This document shows positions 15,932 through 23,900 of a stretch of DNA of 40,349 nucleotides, piece by piece. The notes under the pieces are model-generated. The model searched no databases. It had not been told where the DNA came from and saw only the letters and a list, made by a program, of their open reading frames with translations. Numbering within the stretch: the first letter of the stretch is position 1; every line of letters starts with the position of its first letter. Source of the DNA: Roseburia sp. 1XD42-69 (GTDB lineage Bacteria; Bacillota; Clostridia; Lachnospirales; Lachnospiraceae); assembly GCF_003612565.1 (NCBI RefSeq), contig NZ_RAZG01000034.1, positions 1 through 40,349 on the forward strand, given 5' to 3'. Both the position numbers and the translations under genes were made by a program.

Positions 15932-16465
15932 ATGGAAAGAACATATAAAAGGGGCGATATGTATTACGCCGACTGGGGGAAAGGGATAGGCTCGGAGCAG
16001 GAAGGCTACCGCCCCGTCCTTATTATCCAGAATAACACAGGCAACCGCCACAGCACTACCGTCATTGTCGCACCCATCTCAAGCAAGGTTGATGTGAAGC
16101 CGAAGTTGCCCACCCACTACTTTATCGACGCTGAATGCGGCTTGCAGCTCCCTTCCATCGTGCTTCTTGAACAGCTCCGCACAGTCAGCAAGCAGCGGCA
16201 TGAGGGGTATATCGGGCGGCTGGACAAAAAACATATCCATGGCGTAAACCATGCGCTGGCGGTCAGCATCGGTCTTGTCTCCCCCGTCCCAAACAGGCTT
16301 AACCTTTTTTGTTATCTGTTCCTCGGCTATCCGCTTGAATACCGTTTCCATTTTTTCAGTGCCTACATAGTGCCTTTCCACGATAATTTTTGTGAGTGGG
16401 TGCTGTCGGGTGGCTCTATGCTGTGTGTTGCTGTCTTTACTCATAAATCTGCTCCTTTACAATAA
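15932..16465 (+). CDS. PemK/MazF-type toxin with a foreign C-terminal extension
   Basis: Starting at ATG 15932 (GGAGG about 10 bases upstream). Residues 1-115 are a MazF/PemK endoribonuclease: RGDMYYADWG, the conserved RPVLIIQNN, TTVIVAPISSK and SIVLLEQLRTV strands, ending in NHALAVSIGL, where family members normally stop. The frame then continues for 62 residues (VSPVPNRLNLFCYLFLGYPL and on) that are the antisense of a minus-strand element gene, so the toxin has lost its own stop. No antitoxin gene precedes it; orphan PemK genes with a long leader are usual in this element group. The added tail is hydrophobic and may destabilise the protein. Confidence 0.75.
   Translation: MERTYKRGDMYYADWGKGIGSEQEGYRPVLIIQNNTGNRHSTTVIVAPISSKVDVKPKLPTHYFIDAECGLQLPSIVLLEQLRTVSKQRHEGYIGRLDKKHIHGVNHALAVSIGLVSPVPNRLNLFCYLFLGYPLEYRFHFFSAYIVPFHDNFCEWVLSGGSMLCVAVFTHKSAPLQ
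16280..16444 (-). pseudogene. Small conserved element protein, 3' end lost
   Basis: A strong start (AAAGGAG 8 bases before ATG 16444) opens MSKDSNTQHRATRQHPLTKI and continues VERHYVGTEKMETVFKRIAE to about KKVKPVWDGGD. I recognise this opening from small proteins next to TnpX-type recombinases in clostridial elements; the exact family name is uncertain. Beyond about 16280 the frame runs antisense through the PemK gene until 16079, so the authentic end and stop were removed by the same event that removed the toxin's stop. Confidence 0.5.
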
Positions 16466-16466
16466 A

Positions 16467-16497
16467 ATAGAGCGCATAGATTTTTTCTATACGCTCT
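16467..16497. other. Stem-loop in the leader of the small element gene
   Basis: AGAGCGCATAG and CTATACGCTCT pair with one mismatch around ATTTTTT. It lies 20-50 bases upstream of the minus-strand start at 16444 and so falls in its 5' leader. Confidence 0.4.
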
Positions 16498-16556
16498 GAC
16501 GCTGTGTTACTTATTCAGTTGTGGTAGTGGTTGTTTAGGCAAACTAGAATTTGACG

Positions 16557-16916
16557 TTATACTCGTTTTATCATATCTATGCACCAATCTTCATACTTCC
16601 CTTGATTGCCCTGTTCATCGGTATATTCATATACACCGTCTAAGTGTAGTTCACCGACCGCATGATATCCTAATCTTTCATACAATCTCTTTGCCGCAGA
16701 ATTATCCGTTGGATTTACATCAAGTCCTAAATAGAGAATTGCGCAGTTATTGATAAACGCGCCAAAATAAACTGCTTTTCCGTTATTCTGTTGCTGAAAT
16801 CTATTGGCATGTATGGAAGCATCACTTTTCACCAATAACAAACTATCTAAATCACATTCTTTCACTATCCTGATTTGATACGATATAGAATTTATTTCAT
16901 ATAATTTTTCCTGCAT
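16557..16916 (-). pseudogene. GNAT acetyltransferase lacking the acetyl-CoA loop
   Basis: A 119-residue frame with an excellent ribosome site (GGAGG before ATG 16916). The N-terminal strands (YQIRIVKECDLDSLLLV, then VYFGAFINNCAILYLG) and the C-terminal block (LDVNPTDNSAAKRLYERLGY and the WCIDMIK end) are GNAT. Between YLG and LDVNP the whole motif A region, with its R/Q-x-x-G-x-G loop, is missing: about 40 residues by comparison with complete GNATs. The join is in frame. Without motif A it should not bind acetyl-CoA. The frame extends upstream to 17012, but that part has no family features. Confidence 0.65.
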
Positions 16917-17094
16917 ATTTGTATTCCTCCAAATTCTTTTTATCAGGGTGATTACAGCACGACTAATCTTTTGGTTCAAACTGCGATTTATATGTCTAAT
17001 AGAATACCACAATCACATGCATATTTCTATCAAATATTCATTAAATTAGTTCCTTTAATCGGTTTAGTTTCTGCCCCCTTTGAAAGATGTACCG

Positions 17095-17275
17095 TTTCCA
17101 ACTGCTGGTATTTCTGCTCCCTGTCCTCTGTAAATTTCGCAAGGCTCTCAAAGCTGTCTATCTTCCTTGTCGTGATGAATTTCTCCGCATTGTCGGCTGA
17201 CTGCAAGGCGGTTCGGTCAGCTATTTTTCTTAAATGCTTTCCGCTGACAATCGGCAAGTCAAGCCTGCCTTTTCC
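17095..17275 (-). pseudogene. Relaxase fragment (coiled-coil region)
   Basis: The frame reads DLPIVSGKHLRKIADRTALQ, then SADNAEKFITTRKIDSFESL and AKFTEDREQKYQQLE, a segment I recall from the central part of Tn1549-type relaxases. It changes to unrelated sequence at both ends (about 17095 and 17275). It is probably debris of a relaxase gene, perhaps the same kind as at 4327-5367, though the two pieces do not overlap enough to compare. Confidence 0.45.
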
Positions 17276-17283
17276 CCTTTTGG

Positions 17284-17398
17284 CTGCCGCAAGGCAGACA
17301 ACGCCCTCCGCAGGAGTCCATGCAAGTGAAACTTGCCCCTCGGAGAGCGCACATACCACCTCTGGTGGTATATCTGTGCGCACCCCGTAAACGGGGTG
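17284..17398. other. Cluster of five hairpins between relaxase fragment and DUF3847-like gene
   Basis: Within 115 bases: CTGCC-GCAA-GGCAG (17284-17297); CTCC-GCA-GGAG; GCAAGT-GAA-ACTTGC; a nested stem GCGCACA...TGTGCGC (17347-17381) enclosing TACCACC-TCT-GGTGGTA (17354-17370); and CACCCCG-TAAA-CGGGGTG (17381-17398). All are perfect or nearly so. Its place beside mobilisation genes makes an origin of transfer a reasonable guess, but it could be a structured mRNA leader. Confidence 0.5.
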
Positions 17399-17404
17399 AA
17401 TACG

Positions 17405-17623
17405 TTACCTCGGCTTTCCAGTTCCGTTGCCCTCGTCATAGCGGTAGCAGTCGGGGAAATACTTCACGATAATACCGCCCATGATGTACTTGTGATGGTT
17501 CTCGGCTTTACGTTTCTTCTCGTTCTGTTTTTTCTTCTCATTGGCTACACGCTGTTGTGTCTGTTTCAATGCCTGCAATGCCTTTTCTAAGTTTTTGCTT
17601 GTGTCATTTTTGCTCTCAATCAT
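17405..17623 (-). CDS. Small mobilisation-associated protein (DUF3847-like), probably C-terminally truncated
   Basis: A 72-residue, lysine- and glutamine-rich protein: a coiled coil (SKNLEKALQALKQTQQRVAN) then KAENHHKYIMGGIIVKYFPD and CYRYDEGNGTGKPR. The HHKYxMGG-x-xxKYFP segment is a signature of small proteins encoded beside relaxases in Tn1549-like elements. Relatives continue past CYRYDE, so the last eight residues look like a new end made by the junction with the hairpin cluster. GAGG lies 8 bases before the start. Confidence 0.55.
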   Translation of the reverse strand: MIESKNDTSKNLEKALQALKQTQQRVANEKKKQNEKKRKAENHHKYIMGGIIVKYFPDCYRYDEGNGTGKPR

Positions 17624-17753
17624 TTCTGAAACCTCATTCTTTCTGTGGCTGTGTTAATAGTTTCTGAAAATAAAAAAGGTAGCTGATTGTCTGTTAAGAT
17701 AATCGCTACCTAAAGGTAAACAATATTACATTTCGTTTCAAATTTATTATTTT

Positions 17754-18668
17754 CTATACCTCATTACTTAAAATACTGATTGCTATTTCCTTTGCCTTAT
17801 TTCCTGAAACTACTTCTCTATTTTGCATATCATCAAGATAAATTGCAAAGTAAATTTTATTATCACTTTTTTCAATATAGCCAACAAACCATGCTTTACC
17901 GTCAGTTCCCGAACCTGTTTTTCCATACAAAGAACCATTATCAAGTTCTGCTATATACATAATATTTTTTAATTCTTCCAAATTGTCAGTACTAAAATTA
18001 TTCTTACTGCCAAAAATATAGTTCAGCATAACTACTTGTTGTTTTGGAGAAATTTCTAACGATGATTCTAACCAAAATCCATTAAGCTCTGGCAATGAAT
18101 TAGTTTCACTTCCGTTCCATTCGGATATATCACAATTTCCATACTGTATTTCTTTCAGCATAGCATGAATATTTTCTTGACCAACCATATCTACAACTTG
18201 CCGAAAATACCATACACATGAAGTTTCAAATGCTTCTTTTAAGGTTAAATTTGAATTCCATGTGTCAATGGGGTATTTTACACCACTATATTCCATTGTG
18301 GAAGTTTGGTTTTCAAGCACATTATTTTCCAAACCTGCCAATGCAGATATAATCTTGAATGTTGACAACGGCGAAACTTGCTTTTCACATTTCTCTTTGC
18401 CGTAAAGAAAATATGTGTCTGATGATTCATCATACATTACAGCACAACCGCTAATTCCTTGAAAGTAATCAGAATAATCAACAATATTATCTGTCACAAT
18501 AGGTGTTTCATTTTCTTTAACGGTTTCCGTACTCTGTATACTTTGGTTTTCTTCTGTTTGCTGTTCTGCCGTAATAGCATTATCCTGTTGCTGTTCACTA
18601 TTCATCTTTGAACAACCTGCAAGCATAACAGATAATAGCACTATCACTATACCTTTGGCTTTTTTCAT
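17754..18668 (-). CDS. Class D beta-lactamase, lipoprotein form
   Basis: A 304-residue protein with all class D (OXA-type) motifs in order: catalytic STFK at 102-105, S-x-V as SCV at 150-152, YGN at 176-178, the WLESSLEIS segment at 199-207, KTG at 250-252 and WFVGY at 260-264. A lipobox (MLAGC, Cys19) and a ~50-residue Gln/Glu-rich spacer show it is anchored outside the membrane. It should open the beta-lactam ring through a serine ester. The related BlaR1 sensor domain shares these motifs but would be fused to membrane helices, which are absent here. AGGAGG precedes the start. No bla regulators adjoin it. Activity spectrum cannot be predicted. Confidence 0.9.
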   Translation of the reverse strand: MKKAKGIVIVLLSVMLAGCSKMNSEQQQDNAITAEQQTEENQSIQSTETVKENETPIVTDNIVDYSDYFQGISGCAVMYDESSDTYFLYGKEKCEKQVSPLSTFKIISALAGLENNVLENQTSTMEYSGVKYPIDTWNSNLTLKEAFETSCVWYFRQVVDMVGQENIHAMLKEIQYGNCDISEWNGSETNSLPELNGFWLESSLEISPKQQVVMLNYIFGSKNNFSTDNLEELKNIMYIAELDNGSLYGKTGSGTDGKAWFVGYIEKSDNKIYFAIYLDDMQNREVVSGNKAKEIAISILSNEV

Positions 18669-18727
18669 GTTACCTCCTCTTATATGTCCAACTGCTATGT
18701 AACTTTTTCATATTATCATATACCCAC

Positions 18728-19030
18728 TTATATTTCTATAAAAAAATCCTTAATATTTTTTCCTTTATTTCTCTTAATCATCATCTGCCTTGCCCGTTCC
18801 CTCTGTTCGGTGCTAACTGCCCTCGGCTTGCGGTAACTGACGTGTGACTTCGGAAAGGAATAGGTCTTAGATACCTCGTCCTGCCCTGTCAGCTTGTATG
18901 TGTCGGGAAAGTCGGCAACCAGCGTGTCAAGTTTCCGCATAACTGCCTTATCCCTTGTGTAGAGGGTGGCGGTCTGTTCTCCTGCATTGTAATTGACAAC
19001 CGTTTCCTGCTCGTATCGGGAAAGTTTCAT
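18728..19030 (-). CDS. Conserved integrative-element protein of unknown function
   Basis: A 100-residue protein, MKLSRYEQETVVNYNAGEQT then ATLYTRDKAVMRKLDTLVAD, with a basic tail STEQRERARQMMIKRNK. It is a recurring small protein of clostridial conjugative elements; I know no function. GAGGGGGAT precedes the ATG. The last eight residues (KNIKDFFIEI) differ from what I recall of relatives and may come from a junction. Its tail-coding DNA is repeated at 24612-24660 as part of another chimera. Confidence 0.65.
   Translation of the reverse strand: MKLSRYEQETVVNYNAGEQTATLYTRDKAVMRKLDTLVADFPDTYKLTGQDEVSKTYSFPKSHVSYRKPRAVSTEQRERARQMMIKRNKGKNIKDFFIEI
18765..18813 (-). repeat. 49-base repeat, copy 1
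   Basis: On the minus strand this encodes TEQRERARQMMIKRN. It matches 24612-24660 on the plus strand with about four differences, at the nucleotide level. The two copies are therefore inverted relative to each other and derive from the same element gene. Confidence 0.7.
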
Positions 19031-19079
19031 ATCCCCCTCGTATAATAAGTTTATAGCCAGTCAGAACAGGCTATAGACT

Positions 19080-19400
19080 TATTCTTTTTTGATATAGATG
19101 CAGGATGATTTCTAAGAGGGCTCCCTCTCCATCCCTTCCCATTTATACAGTTAATAGTTACCAGTCTCAATTCTTTCTACATAGATGTGAGGATATTCTG
19201 ATGGAGGTCTGGCGAGGTTCTCCCTTTCTCCCATAATGCTGGTTCATCCTGTCTCATCTAATGTTTTGTTGCTTACTACTTTTTACCAGAGCCTCCCGGT
19301 GCTATAATGGTTCCCAGTGGAACTTGGGCTAAGGCACTGCTTCGTTCCCCCTGCAAAGCATCCGCTATTGCTTAGAAAGCATGCAGCCCGCACCGCCGTA
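19080..19400. other. Gene-free stretch ahead of the IS110-like remnant
   Basis: About 320 bases with many short frames and no convincing gene. It precedes sequence coding for an IS110-like transposase and may be the non-coding end of that element, where IS110 elements carry a guide (bridge) RNA. I see no conserved structure that proves this. Confidence 0.25.
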
Positions 19401-19418
19401 CCTTGACTGCTTACACAA

Positions 19419-19805
19419 ATGCTGCACCGCCAGGTCCAGCCTCCAGCAGGGTATTTTAACTCCCTTGATAAGAATGACGGCATTGATTCTTTCGTCATCG
19501 CTGATTTTGCAAGGGTCGGGCGCATCCATACCGAACCCTGGCGGGGCGTACAGTACCTCGCACTCCAGCGGCTTACCAGGCACAGGCTCCATATCACGGA
19601 ATGCATCTCCAGGGAGAAGACCTACATGCTGAACAACATTTTCCTTAAGTTCAGCGAATTTGCCATGCTCAATAAAGACGAGCATCCCTTCTCTGACAAA
19701 TATGGCGCCACAGCTGAAGCAGTCCTGACGGACTACCTTTCCACGGAGGACATCGTGGACGCGTCCGTGGAGGATCTGGTAGCTTTCATCAGCTCCAAAA
19801 GCCTT
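19419..19805 (+). pseudogene. IS110-family transposase remnant
   Basis: The frame contains a block typical of the RuvC-like domain of IS110 transposases: DSFVIADFARVGRIHTEPWR, then VQYLALQRLTRHRLHITECI and SREKTYMLNNIFLKFSEFAM, followed by HPFSDKYGATAEAVLTDYLS. The opposite end (C-terminal helix-hairpin-helix and catalytic serine) is absent and the N-terminus before about 19440 is unclear. After about 19805 the frame enters unrelated sequence. The element is dead. Confidence 0.6.
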
Positions 19806-19890
19806 GCTGAGCTTCTCAATGCTGTGTGCTGGTGTCTGGGCTTGCAGGGTTCCGGGCGGCATATCAAGGCTCTTTCCCTCAAAAGTAGTA
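19797..19890 (-). pseudogene. Short fragment of an unrecognised minus-strand gene
   Basis: On the minus strand TTFEGKSLDMPPGTLQAQTP then AHSIEKLSKAFG reads like authentic protein and differs in style from the antisense of the IS110 piece into which it runs at about 19797. It seems to be a fragment abutting the IS110 remnant. I cannot name the family. Confidence 0.3.
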
Positions 19891-19994
19891 AATTGGTAGT
19901 AAATTCAGCTTGAAATCCTGCTTGTATGTCCGTAAATCAAGGCTTTTTTGAGATAATCAACCATTTTAGCGTAAAAAATATTACGAGGTGCAGT

Positions 19995-20699
19995 ATGTAT
20001 AACATTGGAATTTGTGATGATGGAGAGAACATTTGTACATCTATTGAAAATATGCTTTTGCAATATGCACAAGAAAAGAATGTTCAAGTCGATACAAATA
20101 TTTGGTATACAGGAGAAAGCTTAAGAGACTATCTGGCATCAGGCGGATATCTGGATCTTCTTTTTCTGGATATAGAGCTTTTTAAAATGACAGGTATTGA
20201 AGTCGGTACTTATATCAGAAACCAATTGGATAATATGGGATTGCAGATTGTATATATTTCGGGAAAAGCATCCTATGCACAGCAATTATTCAAAACACAG
20301 CCTTTGGATTTTCTGATTAAACCAATCTTGCAGGAAGAGATTAATGAAGTTATGGGTATGGCACTCAAAATTGCAAAAAAGAGAAATGAAAGGTTTGAAT
20401 TTCAACGGGGAAAAGATTACTATTACATTCCTATGGGGGATATTGTTTATCTTGAAAGCAAGGGGCGTAAGGTAAAGGTTGTAACCATGAAAGCAGCATT
20501 TGAATTTTATGGCAAACTAAAAAATGTTGTGAAATGCCTGTCAGAGGATTTTATTGTGATACATCAGTCTTATATCATAAACAAAGAATATGTTTTCCGA
20601 TACACATATGAGATGGTGGAATTGGTAGATGGCACGATATTGACAATCAGTCTGGCAAATCGAAAAATTGTGAGAGATGAACTTTTAAGGGAGGAATAG
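19995..20699 (+). CDS. LytTR-family response regulator (AgrA-like)
   Basis: A 234-residue regulator: receiver (residues 1-120, phosphoacceptor Asp59 in LLFLDIELFKMTG) and LytTR DNA-binding domain (about 138-232, YYIPMGDIVYLESKGRKVKV). ATG 19995 has GAGGTG just upstream; the longer frame to 19926 does not look like a receiver. The stop is one base from the kinase gene start region, so the two form an operon. LytTR regulators in Firmicutes usually control quorum-type or bacteriocin loci; here the downstream genes are a lipoprotein and broken ABC genes. Confidence 0.92.
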   Translation: MYNIGICDDGENICTSIENMLLQYAQEKNVQVDTNIWYTGESLRDYLASGGYLDLLFLDIELFKMTGIEVGTYIRNQLDNMGLQIVYISGKASYAQQLFKTQPLDFLIKPILQEEINEVMGMALKIAKKRNERFEFQRGKDYYYIPMGDIVYLESKGRKVKVVTMKAAFEFYGKLKNVVKCLSEDFIVIHQSYIINKEYVFRYTYEMVELVDGTILTISLANRKIVRDELLREE

Positions 20700-20701
20700 A
20701 T

Positions 20702-21979
20702 ATGCTTGATTTTATGATTTGTGCGCTGACCAATCTTTTTCGGATATTTCTGATTGGCAGATGTGCGTCAATCTTTTTGGGGGTAGACGTAGACAAAAAG
20801 AAAAAACACATTGTCTATGGTTGTTTTTATGTTATAAATACTGTGTTATTTTGGGAATTTCACACAGTATGGATTAATATGATATGTAATCTGATGGGAA
20901 TCGGTGCAATCGTATGGTTGTATACGAAGTCCGTCAGGACAAATCTGTTTATAACCGGTACGATTTATTTGGTAAATTGCGGCTGTGATGTGGCAGCTAC
21001 ATCCTTATTTGTCAATTACCGGGATGGGGGAGCCTATAATCAAATTTATGCAGTCATATCGTTTTTTCTGATTTTCATGTGTGAGTTAGTGATAGAAAAA
21101 ATAATTACAATTCATAAAGATGCAGAGGATGCTCAAAATATTTCGTTGGTGCTGATGCCCATATGCAGTATTATAGTCATAACTCTGTTGGTTTATACTG
21201 ATACGTGTACAGACATAGGGCTTACCATTGTGAGCATTGGTCTGTTGATTGCAAATTTTCTTATGCTGTATCTGTATAATTTATTGCTGCATTCTATTTC
21301 ACAGCAATATGAGATGGAAATGCTGAAGACGCAGTTACAGGCATACGCAAACCAACTGAATGTTGTTCTGAGGGGAGAAGAAAAGATAAAAGCCTTACGG
21401 CATGATATAAAACACCATCTCAGCGAATTGATGCTGTTGGCGAATAAACATGACGTAGCAGAAATACAGAAGTATATTGATGAGATGAATTCATTTCTCA
21501 AGAATCCCAATGAGATTGTTGCATCTGGAAATCTGGAGATTGACAGCGTACTCAATTTTATGCTCCAAAAGGCTGAGAAGGAACTGAAAACTGTGGATAT
21601 AAAAGTAATGCTGCCGGAAAAAGTCAGACATTCTTTTGATATCAATGTTATGTTGGGAAACCTGCTTGAAAATGCGATTGAGGCAGCCGGCAAGACGGAA
21701 AATAAATATCTGAGCGTTCATATTAAATTGAAAAGAGGGATTCTAAAGGTAAAAATTGAGAATAGTTTTGAATCCTCCTGTATCTTGTGCGAGGAACAGA
21801 ATAGAAAGGATACGATCTTAAAGACAACGAAGCCTTTTACGGAACAGCATGGAATCGGATTGAAAAATGTGAAGAAGATTGTGGAGAAGTATAATGGTAC
21901 AATGGCAGTCACGGCACAGGAGGGCATATTCTGCGTCAATCTGCTTCTGTATATGGCAAGAATGGAAAATGGGCTGTAA
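20702..21979 (+). CDS. Agr-type sensor histidine kinase (GHKL)
   Basis: A 425-residue kinase. About six membrane segments occupy residues 1-200, followed by a coiled coil and the short H-box ALRHDIKHHLSE (His234), N-box NLLENAIEAA and G-box KPFTEQHGIGLKNVKKIVEK, typical of AgrC/ComD/BlpH-like receptors for peptide signals. AGGGAGG lies within the end of the regulator gene. No agrB or peptide precursor gene is visible nearby, so the signal is probably external. Confidence 0.92.
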   Translation: MLDFMICALTNLFRIFLIGRCASIFLGVDVDKKKKHIVYGCFYVINTVLFWEFHTVWINMICNLMGIGAIVWLYTKSVRTNLFITGTIYLVNCGCDVAATSLFVNYRDGGAYNQIYAVISFFLIFMCELVIEKIITIHKDAEDAQNISLVLMPICSIIVITLLVYTDTCTDIGLTIVSIGLLIANFLMLYLYNLLLHSISQQYEMEMLKTQLQAYANQLNVVLRGEEKIKALRHDIKHHLSELMLLANKHDVAEIQKYIDEMNSFLKNPNEIVASGNLEIDSVLNFMLQKAEKELKTVDIKVMLPEKVRHSFDINVMLGNLLENAIEAAGKTENKYLSVHIKLKRGILKVKIENSFESSCILCEEQNRKDTILKTTKPFTEQHGIGLKNVKKIVEKYNGTMAVTAQEGIFCVNLLLYMARMENGL

Positions 21980-22089
21980 AGGCAAATAAAAATACTAAAA
22001 AATAATAGGAACAATAAGAGTATGGCTATATTCCGGTCATGCTCATATCAATTTTTACAAAAATTTATATTAATTATGACAAGAAACGG

Positions 22090-22125
22090 CACAGCGTTCA
22101 TTTTCGTGATAAAGTCATTTTTCGG
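22090..22125 (+). promoter_or_regulatory. Possible LytTR direct repeat upstream of the lipoprotein
   Basis: TTCATTTTCG (22097) and GTCATTTTTCG (22114) repeat with a 17-base period about 75-100 bases before the lipoprotein start. LytTR regulators bind paired direct repeats, but the spacing differs from the usual 21, so this is weak. Nothing else is seen in 21980-22194. Confidence 0.25.
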
Positions 22126-22194
22126 AACAAGGAAAAAGAGCTTTTTAGTCGAAAGAGTAATATGCAAAATAAGTCAAGATAAGTGGAGGTTAAG

Positions 22195-23316
22195 ATGAAA
22201 AAGATTAAGAAAATGATAGAAACTGTAATAGGTATGGTGGTTCTTCTGGCATTATTAGGAGGATGTGCTCATACATCTCAAAGTGAAGAACAATCAAATA
22301 TTGATTTTGAGAGTTTGGATACAGACACTCAAGTTGTTGAATCACAGGACGAAACAAATGTTGATTCCAAAGAGGAACAGGACACAGCAGTTTTCATAGA
22401 TGAAAAACTGGATGAAAATCTGTTCATCAGTGCAGAATTGAAAATGCCGGAAAATAACCTTTATGAATATGCTGCGCAGTTAAAAAAATTTGACTATGAT
22501 AAAGTGCAGGAAGCAATAGGGCAAAATGCGGAAGGGAACCTTGCTGTTGATGATGGGAGCGACGAATTTACGGGTGGCTCGCTTACCTATCAAAGAAATG
22601 ATATGGCAAATCATTTGGACACCTACTGCTCCTATGCGGGGGAGATGGGATTGACAGATGACAGGGATCTGCCTTTTATGTCTCAGGCAGATGCTGTTGC
22701 ATGGATACAAAACATGGTAGGAATATTTGGCGTGGGCGGAGAACTGGAAGCTCTTGATGTGGTTGCTATGGATTCAGTGGATTTTGAGAACGTGAAAAAG
22801 GCAATTATGGAAGATAGCGATTATCAGTTTTTGTCAGCAAAGGGATATGGAAGCGATACATTTGAACAAGATATGGAAGTATACAGAATCATTTTTCGAA
22901 TGAATGTAAATGGGATTCCCGTATACCGAAATGAGCCAAATTTGAGACAAACGAGCGAGAGATTTTTGGCTTGTCCAGCTACTGTAACGGTGTTGTTATC
23001 AAATAATGGGATTGAAATGATAGGCATGATGGGAATGTTTGAGCCTTATGAGGAACATCAGAAGGAAACAGCTATTATAGGTGAGGACGGCGTCAAAGAA
23101 GCGATCATGAAAAAATTTGGTGATGTCATTTTATCAAGCGAGTTTAAGGCAAAAAATATCTGGATGGAGTATTTCCCACTTCTGAGGGAGGATTCCTTTA
23201 CGGAGATGGATTTGATTCCGGTATGGTGCGTTGAATTTGAAGTAGATGGACAATCGGTTGAAGACAGCAGATATTCAATTCGGTTTAACGCAATCACAGG
23301 AGAGGAAATTTCGTGA
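22195..23316 (+). CDS. Lipoprotein of the LytTR/ABC locus
   Basis: A 373-residue protein with a signal peptide ending ALLGGC (lipidated Cys near 23), an acidic Ser/Glu-rich linker, and a large extracellular domain from about residue 75 resembling clostridial lipoproteins encoded with ABC transporters; the end has a YycI/peptidase-propeptide-like repeat (AITGEEIS). GGAGG lies just before ATG 22195. Its stop overlaps the GTG start of the broken permease (GTGA), showing translational coupling. It may be a substrate-binding or immunity-type accessory protein. Confidence 0.8.
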   Translation: MKKIKKMIETVIGMVVLLALLGGCAHTSQSEEQSNIDFESLDTDTQVVESQDETNVDSKEEQDTAVFIDEKLDENLFISAELKMPENNLYEYAAQLKKFDYDKVQEAIGQNAEGNLAVDDGSDEFTGGSLTYQRNDMANHLDTYCSYAGEMGLTDDRDLPFMSQADAVAWIQNMVGIFGVGGELEALDVVAMDSVDFENVKKAIMEDSDYQFLSAKGYGSDTFEQDMEVYRIIFRMNVNGIPVYRNEPNLRQTSERFLACPATVTVLLSNNGIEMIGMMGMFEPYEEHQKETAIIGEDGVKEAIMKKFGDVILSSEFKAKNIWMEYFPLLREDSFTEMDLIPVWCVEFEVDGQSVEDSRYSIRFNAITGEEIS

Positions 23317-23900
23317 AAAGAGTATTCATAAATGAATGGAAGAGGGCAATAAATATAAGCGCTGTTATAGCAATTATCGGCGTTATGTTTTGCTGATCCT
23401 GTTTTTGAGTACGAGATTTCCAATGACAAGTGATTATTATGAAGCATCAACTGCCGATACCGCAGATTTTATTTATTTTAAAAACATCGATTCTTTATAC
23501 CGCTTGTCTGGCTGCTGCATCGATGATTCCTTTTCTTGGGCATATTACATGGTCAAACAAATGGGGCAAGATTTGGGGGACGTTGGGGAAAACAAATATT
23601 ATCTATTTTGGGAATAAGATGACCGCTAAATCAATGGGGACATTCATTGGGGCGTTAATTGCTGTTTTGGATATATGTGTTTCAAATGACTGGCTGGACT
23701 GGGCATATGGGTTTTCGCCGGTAAGCCTGACGCAGTTGGAATTGTTTAATGGTTTTGCACCAAAATGGGGAAACAATCTGGCGTACGCAGAGAAATTTTT
23801 CATGATTGCAATCGTAAGCCTCAGTGTATTATGTGTGGCTGCAAATTATAAGGAAAAAGTAATCAGTAGAATCAGCAGGAGGCATATTTATGGAAGATAA
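23315..23900 (+). pseudogene. ABC permease, frameshifted and internally deleted
   Basis: A GTG start coupled to the lipoprotein stop reads KRVFINEWKRAINISAVIAI then stops at TGA (about 23394). Other frames then carry pieces of a membrane protein, notably SILYTACLAAASMIPFLGHI and AKSMGTFIGALIAVLDICVS, ending with FFMIAIVSLSVLCVAANYK and a stop at 23898-23900 that overlaps the ATPase start. The parts fit an ABC-2-type permease of the lantibiotic-immunity kind, broken by at least one frameshift and probably a deletion. Confidence 0.65.

Noticed and set aside
16079-16280. Distal part of the small minus-strand element gene as real coding sequence
   Set aside because: It is the exact antisense of the PemK core; only the part from 16280 to 16444 is treated as authentic.
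19365-19862. Long minus-strand frame of 165 residues
   Set aside because: It runs antisense to the IS110-like coding sequence for most of its length; only the first ~23 residues look authentic and are listed as a fragment.
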